Part shown: positions 14,081 to 26,900 of the stretch, piece after piece
Position numbering within the stretch: the first letter of the stretch is position 1
How the letters are laid out: each line of letters opens with the position of its first letter
Assembly (NCBI GenBank): GCA_009823395.1
Contig: CM020513.1
Location: forward strand, 13,498,501-13,562,500
Reading direction: 5' to 3'
DNA from: Thamnaconus septentrionalis
Taxonomy: Eukaryota; Chordata; Actinopteri; Tetraodontiformes; Monacanthidae
DNA length: 64,000 nt
Program-made: the position numbers and the translations under genes
Notes under the pieces: model-generated
Told to the model about the DNA's origin: nothing
What the model saw: the letters and a program-made list of their open reading frames with translations, nothing else
Database searches by the model: none

Positions 14081-14147
14081 CTGTCCGACTGCTGCTGCTG
14101 CTGTCCGACTGCTGCTGCTGCTGTCCGACTGCTGCTGCTGCTGCTGC
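14081..14147 (+). repeat. Three perfect 20-bp tandem copies with CTG runs
   Basis: Unit CTGTCCGACTGCTGCTGCTG, repeated exactly three times, then further CTG. Confidence 0.95.
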
Positions 14148-14356
14148 CAGTACAGCTGGAAAGTTTCCCTCCCGGCGACGGTGCGCGCTCCCCCGTGGCC
14201 GCTGACAAGGGCGCCGCCGGCGACCGTCCTCGCTAACGAATGGAAACGACCTCAGCCAAGGGGGCGGGACCAAGAGAGCAGGAGAAGGCGGAGCCTGAAC
14301 CATGGGTATCCAACCAGCATCAATCACGGGTCAGACTCGTGGATGAAGAAACATGA

Positions 14357-14610
14357 AAACATGGGATGTGCACATACTGGTGCATGTTAGCCTGTGAGTG
14401 AGTGTGAATTCCAACCATGGATGTGCTACAAGAACTGGATACCAGACTAGCAATAAGAGATTTTTTTATCCCAGTGGCCATTCGAGGTACTGCAACCAAA
14501 AACACCATACAGCCCAAAAAGCATTTGCGGAAGTAACCCGGAAGCCAAAAACTTTTTCAGTGCATTGCTGGCTGAGCAACCCCATTGAAATGAATGGGCC
14601 GCCCGAGTGG
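14357..14610 (+). repeat. Dispersed repeat, copy 1
   Basis: Shares with 18071-18566 the string of words AAACATGGGATG, GTGAGTGTGAAT, AAGAACTGGATAC, AGTGGCCA, GAGGTACTGCA and GATGAGCAAC/GCTGAGCAAC, in order. I do not recognise the family. Confidence 0.6.
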
Positions 14611-15454
14611 ACGCTGCAGGCTGGTCAGACTCAAGGGAACATCCGCCGCCCGATGTCACGCAGGGGCAACAGCTGCTCATCCATCTTTAAAAAAAAAAAA
14701 AAAAAGCTGACATCATCATCATCGCAATCACTTCCATTCGGAGCTGGTTTTAACGTCGATCCTCACAAGTGGCCAACAGGAAATTTAAAAGGCAGCCGGC
14801 CGGCGGCGTGCGTGCCGTCGTCACACGCTTTTCCTTCGTCCTCATAATTCGGGAGATTTCCAGCGGGAATTTTTTTTTCTCCGCCGCCCTTTCATCTCCT
14901 TGTTGGGCACAGGAAGCGAAGAGGGAGCGAACGGCACCACAGCACTGGCACGCCAAGGCCTGCCGGATATATCTTTTATAGATAATGCACACGCGCGCGC
15001 GCACACACACACACACACACTTGCGCAAACACACCCATCGGATTCATGACTCATCCGGGGTTCAGTCGCTCCTGGGTTACATTAGCTGCTTATTGTACAA
15101 TAACTTTTTTTTTCCCCTCGTATTGATTCACCACGCCGGGCCCTCGTGCCCGGGCCGCCGGCTTATTAAGCGCTAAACTTGCTCGGTCATAAAGCATTAG
15201 AGGTGGATTGCACACCCCAAACCCCACCAACCCTCTCCCCCACTCCCACCCTCCTCGCCGTATGAATCACACTCGCACAGCGGGGGCGGGGGGGTAGAAT
15301 TGTGAACTTGGTGAACCTGGATCTCGCTCTGTGCACCAGCCAGGGACGACGGACTCATCGGGTCCTGATGGATCTGATGACCTTTTCTCCCTGGCTTTTA
15401 CACAGTAAGTGTTTAGCTTAGTTCCCTTCCTGTTTTTTTTGTTTTGTTGTTGTT

Positions 15455-15790
15455 GGTTTTTTGTTTGTTTGTTTGTTTACTGTACCTTGTAAAGCGACCT
15501 TGGGTTCCTTGAAAGGCGTTATATAAATGGAAGTTTATATTGTTATTTCATTATTTTCCCAGCCCCAACTCCGGAACTTGCTTCCATCAGACAGCAACAC
15601 CGATTCTCTCCCCCAGTTTGAATCCAGACTCAAAACCTTTCTGTTCAAAATCACCTTTTCAGTGCGACTCCACTATTCCATTTATTATTTATTCTTACCG
15701 TGTGTAGTATTTATCTGTTGTTTATTGTATTTTTTTGTAAAGTGTCCTTGTAAGGTGCTTATATATAAAACGTATTCTTTTTATTATTAT
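15455..15790 (+). mobile_element. LINE 3' end remnant
   Basis: Encodes PQLRNLLPSDSNTDSLPQFE then SRLKTFLFKITF, resembling the common fish non-LTR ORF2 C-terminus (xxLWNSLPxxLR..FKSxLKTxLF). It is flanked by two TGTAAAG(C/T)G..CCTTG..TATATAA tails (about 15487-15530 and 15738-15770). Heavily decayed. Confidence 0.55.
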
Positions 15791-16367
15791 TATTATAATT
15801 CTGATTTTCTTTTTGTTTTCCTGCGGCGCAGCCAGGGAAGAAGGATCTCTGGCCGCCAGCTCTCAGGCACGGAGGCGAAGAGGGCGGAGACAGGACTCGT
15901 CCTCGCTGCCATTTAGAGCAGAACTGAGGGGAGCATACCGCAGCGCCCGGGGGGCCCCACGGCTCTGCGAGAGCGGAAGTCGTAGTAGTCACGCAGCATT
16001 TATGAATGAGTGGCGAGCGTGAAGGGATGATGACTCACAGCCTGCGATGGGCCGCCCGCAGCCAGGAGGCAGCAGGCGGCCCATCGCCCCGAGGATACAA
16101 CGGGCATGGAGCGCTGGCACGCACATATAAGGAACGTGGAACCTTTTAAAGGGACAGAGCGCGAGAAGAGGGGCGCAGGCTGGAGGGGAGGATCGCACAG
16201 CTCCCGATCTGGCCGAGGAAAACAGGCCAGTCTGTCAGTGCGTTCGCAGAGGGGAGGCCGCAGAGGACAGGAGTCGCACACACTCCCACACCAGCGTGCA
16301 GTGAAACCAGCTGCACCGCTAAGCCGGCGAGGGTGAACGTCAGCAAAGTGCGAGTAACGTAGAAACC

Positions 16368-16393
16368 GCTGCTGCTGCTGCTGCTGCTGCTGC
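16368..16393 (+). repeat. (GCT)8 triplet array
   Basis: Perfect CAG/CTG-class repeat. Confidence 0.95.
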
Positions 16394-17485
16394 CGACTGT
16401 TTAGTGTTAGCAATGGCGGCCACTGACACGTGTCAGCGTCGGCCAATATTGCGCGTAACAACGTCCGTGTGTGGAACCAACTCAAAACAAATCCGAGAGT
16501 TGGGGTCAAAAAGCCCGACTCCGCCGTGCTGCCAGTCCAAACGTAACCAATAAAAGCAGCCGAGCAGAAAAACTACTTGTAACCCAACTGAGTTTTTGTT
16601 TTTTTGTTTTATTGTTTTTCTGGGGTTTTTTTCCCTGCCCGGCTTCAGCGAACTCCGGTTCTGGGCACCGGACGATGCACTAGCACTGGCAGCTAACTGT
16701 TCTGTGGAATGACATTTACGACTTTGACCTAGATGGGAGAAAATGTGGCAAAGGCCGGCAGCGAGAAGACGTTGAATGTGCAGAGAGTACGAAGAAAAGA
16801 GGAAGCGTATTTTTCTGAAGCATATAAAACCCCTTAAAAATATTGAATCTAAATGTCCAATATTTTCTCTTACGATTACACTGATAATGAAAGAAAACGT
16901 GTTTAGTACTTTAAGAGACAGCTAAATGAAAATAGACTTACACCATGTCGGTTCAAATTTGTATAGCTTCGCCTATAAGGACTGACGTCAAGGAGAAGTC
17001 ACAAGAGTAAAAGTCAAGGGATCTCCTAAAAACAAATGTAGTTCAATGTTTGCAGAGGTTGCAGCCAGTGGGTCAGGCCAGACGACTGGCATCCGGGTGC
17101 TCTGTCGCTGATTAACAACTTTTAAAACTTTTACCAGTTGGCACTGAAGTGTTTACCAAGTTCAGCTGGGAGGTCACGTACTGTACAGGAGTGACCATCA
17201 TGAGGAAATTAAAGATAAAGATCATTACTGGTCACATATGCAGCACATCACACGGTTTCCTTCAGGACTTTTCCCGCTTTGGGGAATTTGCGTGAAGCGT
17301 CACGCCACCGAAACTTGAATCACAATGCGGAGATCCATCTGCAACATTGTGCCGCATCAAGAATCGATCTTAAAAATAAAAAAAATGAAGAATGACTTTT
17401 GATTTTCACCCCGAGCGAAGGACCGTAGCTGAGGGAGCAGCGGCAAAGGAATGAGAAGCTCACTCCTTCTTTCATCTCCCCGTCT

Positions 17486-17487
<2 letters not shown>

Positions 17488-17581
<94 letters not shown>
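17488..17581 (+). repeat. (CA)47 microsatellite
   Basis: Uninterrupted dinucleotide array of 94 bp. Confidence 0.97.
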
Positions 17582-17583
<2 letters not shown>

Positions 17584-18070
17584 CGGAACTCTATTTACTG
17601 CCTGTTGTCACCACACTTGCCCTTGGACCGCTGTTTAAAAAGACATCAGCATATGAGCGCACAAAGAGAACGAAGAGCTGCCGTGAAAGGAGCTTTGTCT
17701 GCTCTCTCTAATGTATTTACTTCAATGACAGCGTGGAGTGGCAACGCTGTGAATCAATAGTCCCTTTAGTCCTCCGAGGAGAGGGAGGAGAGGAGGGTTT
17801 GCGGGGGGGTGACACAGACAAGGTTTGACGAGGTTGGACATGTCCTAGCCAAAGTTGGCCACGCCGCGCCGGCGTCGGCAGAGACGCGGAGAAGCGGCGC
17901 GGTCGGCGGCCGGGAGCGTGACGGAGCGCGATTGTTCCCTCTTTGCCCTGGCTGTCCGCGGGAGGGTGGGTGGGGGCGCCAATGAATGAGCGCCATCGGC
18001 ATGAGCGCCACCGCCGCGGCGCTGACGCTGGCACGCCGCCCGGGCCGAGCGCCCTGCGAAACGGAGCAGG

Positions 18071-18566
18071 AAACATGGGATGCACACATATTGGTGCGTG
18101 TTGGCCAACAAGTGAGTGTGAATCCCAACCGTTGACGTGTTATAAGAACTGGATACTGGACTGGCAATATGGGCGAATGGCGATTTTCGGTTTCTTCCCT
18201 AGTGGCCACTTGAGGTACTGCAGCCATTCAGCCTGAAAAACATTTCTTCCCATAGACTATAGACGACTGCTACCTGAAACGCGGCTGATAATAAATCTTT
18301 CTAATGTCGATATTTCAGTCATGGACTTTTAATCTTTCTAAAAATTGTATAAAAGCCAGAAAATCCCCAGAAAAGAGTTTACTGCCGGCGTGACGTCACA
18401 GCCGATTGTCCAATGCGTTCTGATGCATCATGTGTGTTACGGAGGCATGATGGGATGTGACACTACTGCACTGGACGCTCTATGGGGCCGAGTAATGCAG
18501 GAGCCCAAAAGATTTTCGGTGTCTGCGCTGGATGAGCAACTTCCACTGAAAAGAATGGGCCAGTGG
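18071..18566 (+). repeat. Dispersed repeat, copy 2 (with extra 240 bp)
   Basis: The same element as 14357-14610 with about 240 bp of additional middle sequence (about 18240-18480), which includes a TGACGTCA. Copy 1 may be a deletion form, or copy 2 may hold an insertion. Confidence 0.6.
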
Positions 18567-18972
18567 CTCAACTCCAACTGTGCTCTTTTCTCGCTCCTTC
18601 AGCCAGGAGACTCTGATAAGCTTCCGAGGAGGGGAGGCGGTTTGGGGGGAGGGGGGAGGGGGGTTAGGTTGTGGTTGGGCGAGCCTTAAATATGTCAAGG
18701 CTCCTCGGTATCTGCTGCAGGCTGGCGGCTCGACAAATATACCAAAGTGTGTGACGGATGATCTCAGGAAGTCGGCCCCTTGGCACCTGTGTTGAAAATA
18801 CAAAGCGGACCCCCCCCCGACCACCACCACCACTCAGCTCATCGCCACGTGTTTCACCCCCCACCCGCCACCGCAGCACCAACAGTCCAGCCTCTTCGTC
18901 CCCTCACAAGTTTCAGTGACTAAGCAGGCAGGAATTTTTACCCTATATTCTTAAAGGGGCAACCACATCATT

Positions 18973-19002
18973 CCAACCCCCAACCCCCAACCCCCAACCC
19001 CC
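18973..19002 (+). repeat. (AACCCCC)4 array
   Basis: Four 7-bp units, C-rich; not the vertebrate telomere unit. Confidence 0.9.
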
Positions 19003-20116
19003 GGGAGCAAAACACACGGCCTGAGTATCAATAAATCTCTGGAGCATCGTTCCTGCACGCTCTGCGCAGCCCAACCAGGCCAGTTGTGTCAAGCAGCGCG
19101 ACGGCTCCAGAAATCAATTTACAGGCCAGTGAATAGGAGGCTTTGTGTTCATTATTTTTCCTCCCCTGCTGCTGATTCATCTAATCAAAGGGTTTGTACT
19201 GGAAAAGGTATTAAGCACTAAACACACAATCAGCAGAGGGAATTAGAAACAGTTTAGAAGGAGAAGGGGAAATCTGGAGGAAGTCTTGTAATGGTTTCTA
19301 TTTTTGTGCGTTTGTCGACAAATCTCACACGAAAATAAAAAGATTAAGTGGTTCCAGTTCTCGGCGTCGAGGCAGAGCCTCAACTGGTCCTTCAGTGATT
19401 TCCTCAAGGACGTCAATACAGCACAGCGCTCGACTCTTGCATTACTCTGAACACGGAAACTGTCATGTATTTGGAGTAAATAGTGCCTGGTGTGCTTTTT
19501 TAAACACTTGTTTTCCTGTCAGACTTTTTCTGTAACTTAACTTGTTAAAGTCTGTTTGTGTAAGAGAGAGTTTCCAACTTGTCCATGCCCTAAAACCTAA
19601 ACTTGGGGTTCTCGTCTGGAATTTTTTTTTTTTGGAAGGATCCCAAGATAATGATTGAAATTGTGGGTGTCCAAAAACTTTTTTCCACAAATGTAAAAGC
19701 ACTTATATCATGTGAGAAAAAAACTAATAGAGTCTCATTAATGTGTTCTTATCATGGGTGGTAGAATACAATGTTCAAACACTTTGGACCTTATCTGCTG
19801 CTGGAAGGGACTGTTCCCTCCTCATGAGGTGCACTGAGGTCACAGCACTCAGACCGGAGATATCCAGCGGGTCTCTGGCAGTAAACATATTACCAAAGTC
19901 TCCTGGGTGGGAGGAGAGCTTTCCGAAAAACCTTCTAACGGGCTGCAAGGACACACAGAGCGACGGCTGTCTGTCACCTTGTGCCAAACTTCACCTGATC
20001 TGAAGTGCAAACTGAAGCCTTCGTTTGGCTCCCTCAAACAAAATAGGCCAACATCAGCACCTCTAAATGGCTGTTTTGATTGAATTAAACCTTTTTTGCA
20101 GACACTCTTTTTTTTC

Positions 20117-20158
20117 TCCTTCCTCCTCCTCCTCCTCCTCCTCCTCCTCCTCCTCCTC
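20117..20158 (+). repeat. (CCT)n array
   Basis: Pyrimidine-only triplet repeat of about 12 units. Confidence 0.95.
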
Positions 20159-20499
20159 TTTCGTGGATGCTGAATGAAAGGTTGTGGGACACAATGTTCC
20201 CACAAGAGAAACAGCGCCAGAGGAAGGTGTCAAGAAACCGGAGCGCCTGCAAGGCAAACTGTAACTTAATATTCTATAATATAAGAGAGACATGCGAGCT
20301 ATGCGGTGTGAGAATGCGCGGCCGTCGAGCTGCGAAGAGACCGGCGTGTTCCAACGCCGGGTACGAACACAGCTGCATGCTTCCCTCATTTAAAAAAATT
20401 AAAATAAGAAAACGCCTTTCGCAGAGATCAGCCTCTGTCTCACCTTCAGAGGTGTGTGTGGGAGGGACAGGGGGGGGGGGACGGTCTGCAGGAGCCATT

Positions 20500-20576
20500 T
20501 ATTCAACTTTGGCTGGTCGGATTAAAAGGCTTAATGGGCCGCGTATGGCCCCCGGGCCATAGTTTGCCCATGCCTG
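20500..20576 (-). mobile_element. Truncated hAT-type element, same family
   Basis: On the minus strand it starts CAGGCATGGGCAAACTATGG and follows the 27130 copy for about 75 bp (..TTTTAATCC..CCAAA.TT). The other end is missing. Confidence 0.65.
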
Positions 20577-21578
20577 CCCTAGGAGCTCCCTCCTCCAGGT
20601 TCTGTCTGAACGGGAGGCTCCCTCAGCGATGAGAGAATGTCTCGTAAACAGCAGAGAGATACCGGACAGGACCGGAGCTGTTAACAGCCCCCTGATAAGC
20701 TCTGCGGGAGCAGCAGCAGCAGCAGAAGAAGAAGAAAGAGGAGGAGGAGGGAAAGAAAGGAGGGGAGGGGGAGGTGAAAACAGAGGAGGAAACACCAGCA
20801 GACCAACTGACAGGGAGGATCAGAGATGAGATCCAGGGAGGAACAAGGAGAAGCCAAGTGGCGAGGAGGTTGATGGGGGGGAGTGTGTGTGTGTGTGTGT
20901 GTGTGGCGGGGGCAGGGGGAGGGGAGGGTTGGTGGTGAGAGCTCGATGTTACAGTTCCTGTACTTGACATTTGTCTGACATTTCCCCTCCGTGCCGCCGC
21001 CCTCCGCATCAGGAGCCGCCATCGCTCCGTCCGCCGTCTCATTTACATTGGAGGGTAGGGGGCGGGGAGGGGACGGGGCAGGGAGGGGCAGGTGGCTAAG
21101 CGGTGACTGTAATCAAAAAGAAAGAAAGAAAGGGAGAAAAACCTGTTGTGGGAAACAGGATCTCGCGCAACAGGGACAAACACGGCACAAAAAAAAGAGG
21201 GAGTGAGTTGTGCTACTGCTCCGGCGAGGACGAGACAACACTCGGCTCCCTGTGAAGTGTAATTAAAGTGGAGCGCCGGCCGTATTGACGAGAAAAACCA
21301 CTGAATGCCCTTGAAGGAACATCCATACTGGAGAAAAACAAGGCAATTATGCAGCGGGGAGGGGAGAGGAATCTTAAGCAGATATATTGAACCTTATGAT
21401 AAATAAATAAATAACACACGCACAGGCGCACACACACAGACACACTAGCATGGGCACACACATAGACCAGGTAAAAAAAAAAGTTACCTGTGCTTGAAGT
21501 CGAGAGAATTAACAGAGCTCGCAGAGCTAACGAAGGTTTATTCTGCTTCATTACTGATTCAGCAACAGCAACGCCCCC

Positions 21579-21684
<106 letters not shown>

Positions 21685-22327
21685 CTCTTCCTCCCTTCAA
21701 GGCTTTATCTGCAGCCTTGAGACCTCAAGGCCCTGCAGATGAATGTATTTACCCTGACCTCAGGGCCTGGGGCCTCAAAGAGAAGTTAACTGGTTCAAAC
21801 AATACTGCAGCGCTGCCTCGCACGCCTCTCAGAACAACGGAGGCGTTTTCTACACCAGACGTGACTAGGAGCCCGTCGCAGGTGACCCGCAACTCTCCTC
21901 CCAGCGTCAGAATTTCACGATCCGCCTGGTCAATTACTCGGATAAACACGTGAAACCCGCTTCCTTTTGTTTGCTGCCTGGGTTGTTTTGGTTTTTTTTA
22001 CAATTTACATATCAGACTCTCACCGCTGCACGTCGGGCGAGAGAGGCGTGGCAGTGCAGCAACCTAACAATAAACTCAACAATAAACATCCTCGCTTTTC
22101 TATACAAGCTGCAGCTGAAACACGCCATCAGATTTCCACTATTTGTTCGAAGGATCTGGTAGAGGTGGGGGGGGGGCCTTCAATAGAAAAGGCCTCGGGT
22201 GGGTGGGTGGCTGGGTGGGGGGTTGGGAGAACATTCTCCCACCATTATTTCACACAGAAGAAAAGGTTCAGAGTGTGGAAAAGGCAAACAAACAGAGGGT
22301 TAACTAGCAGGGCCGATATCCACTAGC

Positions 22328-22679
22328 AGTCAAAAGTTTGGATACACCTGTCTCTTCTTTATCTTTACTACTTTCTACACTGTAGATACACACTGAAGAC
22401 ATCAAATATATGACCAAGATCTGTGGATTAATGTGGCAAAAGAAAGAAATGTTTAATACCTAAATATGTTATGTTGTATGTATTTTATATGAAGGGTGGC
22501 TATTCTAGATCATCTAAAATATAAAACCTGTTTGAGTTATTTCACACTTTTTTGTTTAATACATATTCCATATGTGTTCACTCATAGTTTGATGCCTTGA
22601 GGGACAATCTACAATGTAAATAGTCATGAAAATGAAAGAAAAACCTTTAAATCAGAAGTACGTGTCTAAACTTTTGACT
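22328..22679. mobile_element. Tc1/mariner-like or similar DNA-element remnant
   Basis: 352 bp bounded by inverted ends AGTCAAAAGTTTGGATACAC and CGTGTCTAAACTTTTGACT. The inner text ending ATCTACAATGTAAATAGTC is a familiar dispersed fish repeat tail. It has no coding capacity. Confidence 0.55.
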
Positions 22680-23327
22680 CATTCAATGTTTTCACCTGGC
22701 CGTGAATCCAAGCCAGTGGAGCTGCACGGATCACGGAAGAAGTCGTGACGTTGAAAACGAAATGACCCTGCAGGCAAGTGGAGATGACCTCCCCCTCTGC
22801 CCCCCAACATCCCACACATTCTTCAATATAGCCCTCAAGCAAATATTTAGCTGACATGGTCCAGACAGGTAGACTGGCTGGTTCCTTGGCAGGACGGCGC
22901 CAAACCTCGACTGACTGTGCCTTTCTAACACCCCAGCGCTCCATATTGCAGGAGTCCTTGGCTCCACAAATAGCAGCACCACCTAAAGACAAGGTCCCTA
23001 TGACCAACAGACAGGAAACGTTTGCACTGGCCCGTGGACAATCCTGCACCCAGGACCAGGAAATGAAGGCAAAATACTGCGTGGATTCATGGGACTTGCT
23101 CACTTTGTGTGAAGAAAAAAAAGTTTTTTTTTTTAAAAAAAGGCACAATTTGGGAATGTTTACGAGACTGGAAACCACCTAGTGAGATCAAAGTCCCACT
23201 TGCTGCGGGAGCAGAGTGAAATATCGCATCAACACGGCAGAGATTAAGAAGTGTTTAGCAAATACGGGCGTTTCTTGACACACGAGGCCTTCGGGAGCGA
23301 AATAGAAAAGCGGGGAATTCCGCTTAC

Positions 23328-23891
23328 CTTTCTGGCAGTGGTTGGAGGTCCAGCAGCGATAGTCGTAGTTGTCGTTGATCAGCGTCTTCTGACAAAGAGG
23401 GTTATCCTTCATGATGCCCAGGCACACGTTGTCGCACTCCTTGGGCTTCTTATTCGCATTGACCACGTTGTTGATCTCGGAGGTCATGATGAGCGACCAG
23501 TCCACCGAGTCCAGGTAGCAGAGCTCGGGGTTCTTCTCGATCCGCATGGCGCCGCGGGTGATGTTCTTCAGGTTGTACAGGCCGATGTCCTTCAGGCTGG
23601 TCATCTCGTAGATCACCAGCGCGTAGTTGTAGAAGAGGTTGCGGCCGCGGATGACGCTCAGGTTGGGGAAGAGCACGCTGAGGCTGTCCAGGCCGGAGAC
23701 GCGGAAGAGCATCAGGTAGTCGGTGATGACGGTCAGCTTGGGGAAGCTGAGGGAGCGGAAGTCGTCCTGGCTGATGCTCTTGGTCTTGTCGTGGATGAGG
23801 AGGATCCGCAGGTAGCCCTCCACCACCGTGCAGTTCTCCAGCAGATGGAACTGGCTGATGTCATTGCGGATGTCGATGCCCAGGTCACAGA
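23328..23891 (-). CDS. igf1r: igf1r exon 2: ligand-binding L1 domain
   Basis: Encodes residues 32-219 of the precursor: the first leucine-rich L1 domain and the start of the Cys-rich region (KECDNVC, NPLC, YRCW, NHCQK). N-glycosylation sequons are visible at NCT (residue 51), PNLS and KNIT, at the positions usual for IGF1R. The exon is 18 bp longer than the 546 bp I recall for human; the extra six residues fall in the loop after ILLI ([14 protein letters not shown]). The acceptor follows a 69-bp CT-repeat pyrimidine tract. Confidence 0.96.
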
Positions 23892-23896
23892 CTGAA

Positions 23897-23973
<77 letters not shown>

Positions 23974-26900
23974 CATTTGGTTTAATCTCTGAAAGCGAGA
24001 GACAAGAGGAAGAAGCCAAAACAGCATCGAGCTCTGAAGAATTTTAATTTGTATCCGAAGCAGAGGTGGGTAGATTTCTTTTTCTGATGACTTTTTACTT
24101 TTACTCCCTACATTTGCTCACAAACATCTGTACTGTACGGAAAATTATGCTCATTACTTTTGAGTTTTAAAGTGTTCAAAAGATACATTTTCTTTTAAAA
24201 GCAATTGATTTATTATGTAGAAAATAACATTGGTTATCATTATTAAAAGCGTAAACATCCAATAATGGGTCACCGACCACACCTATTACTTATTAGCGTT
24301 TGGTTGTCCTGCAGTTGAAACAAATGTACAATTAAGAGCAAAGAGGTTGAACTTTTCTAAATGCTCATGCAAGACCACTGTTCAGTTTAGTGCAGATTGT
24401 TTTTGCCAGAGCTTTTTCATTTTTTCTAAATTAATGTTGTTTTATTAGTGGCAAAAAAAAAAATCATTTAAAAAAAACATTTTTACTTTTTACTTAAGTA
24501 CAAGTCAGAACCTTTACTTTCTTGTTTTTACTCCCATAGTACAGAATCTGAATACTTTTGCTACCGTTGGTCAGAACTAACTGCAGCTTGCCCACAGCCT
24601 GTGCTAATGCTACAAAAAAATTAGCGTAGATTATTTTTGCTCAAAGATTTCAATTCTAATAATCTTCTTGGGGCATATAACCCTGTTAGTTGAGATGGCA
24701 GCGAGGCTTGTTCTCCGGTTGGCAGCAGGTCGCACAAACAAAACAATAGTCAACTCAGCCAGTGCGCCTCCAACGCCGTTTCGGGGGAAAACATCAATGT
24801 TTGCTCTACCTGCTGCGAACCAACAGCATCAGCTTCACAAGGCAAAGGAGGCGTTCGCGGTCAAATGAGGAGAGCAGGATGTTTTAATGTAATTCTGAGT
24901 ACACAGCTTTAGTTTCAAGGTTGATACGCCGCCAGTAAAACATTACTGTCACCTCAGATGACTCAGGCCTCTGAATGAGCAACTCTTCCGGCCTCAGAGG
25001 AGTTGCCAGCAATGTACACGGACACACGCATGCACACAAACACGCGCTCAAGTACACACTCACGCACAGTAATAATAAAGATAGTTTTAAAATGACAGTC
25101 GCACTCCATTCCTATCGAGCCTATCGGTTGCCTCAGCTGGGAAATAAAACAACAGCAGTCCCACAATGCTGACGTGCTCTCACACGCTCACTGGCTGTTA
25201 TCTAATAGGCGTTCGCTTTTCCTTTCAAAATAAAGTGCCCTTGCTTTTGAGCTTTGTAGTTTTAGACTAATGAAAATCAAAAGAAAGCTGTGATCAGTAC
25301 CATTACAATGAACTGACAGACAGACTGGTAGCATAATTTAGTAGTGAAGTGAAGGTACACAATTCAGTTTTGATAAAGACAAAAACTGCTCACTACACTT
25401 GAATTAATTTCCTTTTTATGAGTATTTCTACTACTCATTGTAGTAGTATTAAATAAATACATTTTTTTCAGCATTGCAGTGAATTATTGTTGTATTGCCT
25501 AATTAATTTATATATTTTTTGTCATTGTTATGATTATGATTTTATTAGTAGGAGGAGGAGGAGGAATAAGAGCAGCAACAGCAGCATCAGAAGAAAATTA
25601 CTACTGGAATCATTGTTTTCATCAGTCAGATCAATAGTCCAATCTAAAAGAGCACAAGCTACATTGTCTCACTCAATATTTTATTTTTTTTAAATCACAC
25701 AACTGTTTCCTTTCTTCTTTTTTTCTCTTTTGGATTGTCCACCAATGAGCCAAACGTTTTTCTGGTTACTTCTCCTTCCAAGTCTAACCTTTTAATTTTA
25801 CAATACGTCGTAAAACAATAGCGGGCTAACGTGAAGGCAGACTCTTCATGTGTCTCACTTTACGTTGAACATGCTGGGGGAAGATTGTGCGGTCAGTGAC
25901 ATATGAGCTCCTTGCCTAAACCAGTTATCTTCTTATGGAGGCTTAGGACGCCGTGGCAGTGAACAACACTGTCGAAGTGGCCGTCCAGTCACACACACAG
26001 GCAAGTTTTCAACAGAACACTTTGATCTTTGTCAAACCACTAATCATGGCTGAGGGATAGAGCTAAGAGCTGCTGTTTTCTAGTCCCAATATAAACACTG
26101 TGGCACCAGATTGTCTTTCTAGAAGGGCAAAAAAAAAAAAAAAAAGACGACTGCGGAGATAATTCGGAATAACAACTCGCTCAACCTCTCTCTGGCTCGT
26201 GTTCAAACATATAACGGCCGTTCGGCGGCAAAGTGTTTTCTGTGAGTATATTAACTCCGCTTCAGCAGGGGTCATGTTTGATGTTCTTTGTTCCGAAGCC
26301 ACGCTGCCAAAAATAGAAGCCTTGTTGTTTAATGGGGGATGAATGGGCTATATTCGCTTCTCCAAATTTAGAATGGAAACCAACACTGGGGCAGAAAATA
26401 GTATTTGCTTTCTACAATCAACACCAATGGCCCTGGGCTCCACTTGTGAGCCACCGAGCTGCATGTCTTCTTTGTTTCATTGAGAATTTTCCTCCAGCTT
26501 CTCCGGCAGCCCGAGTGAGTGGGGGGAGGAGGACGGGGCGGAGCCACGGCAATACAAAGACTAATTTGTTTGTTAGCAAAGAGAAACTCTAGGCTCTACT
26601 TCCTGATGAGGTCATTAATAAAATCGGGGAGGCGTGCGCTCGGAGAATGAAAGGAGGAGTGGGAGCGGGGGAGGGGGCCAGTGATTTGAAATGCAGTGAC
26701 GGAGAAAAACCTTGCTGCCTAGACAACTTATCAGGATAGCTCCTGAAACTACAGAAGGACAAGAAATGAGAAGCACTGGAAATTAAAAAAAAACTGAAAA
26801 TATATGTCATGTTTCTGGTGTTATTTTAAATAAAAGACTAACGTGTGCTCAACCCTGGGTTCACTTCACAAGAGAACTCCAGGGGTTAGAATAGAAAGAA

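Noticed and set aside
18973..19002. Interstitial telomere
   Set aside because: The unit is AACCCCC, not the vertebrate CCCTAA, and there are only four copies.
23251..23895. 214-codon open frame on the plus strand
   Set aside because: It is the antisense of igf1r exon 2; GC-rich coding sequence leaves the opposite strand open. No homology.
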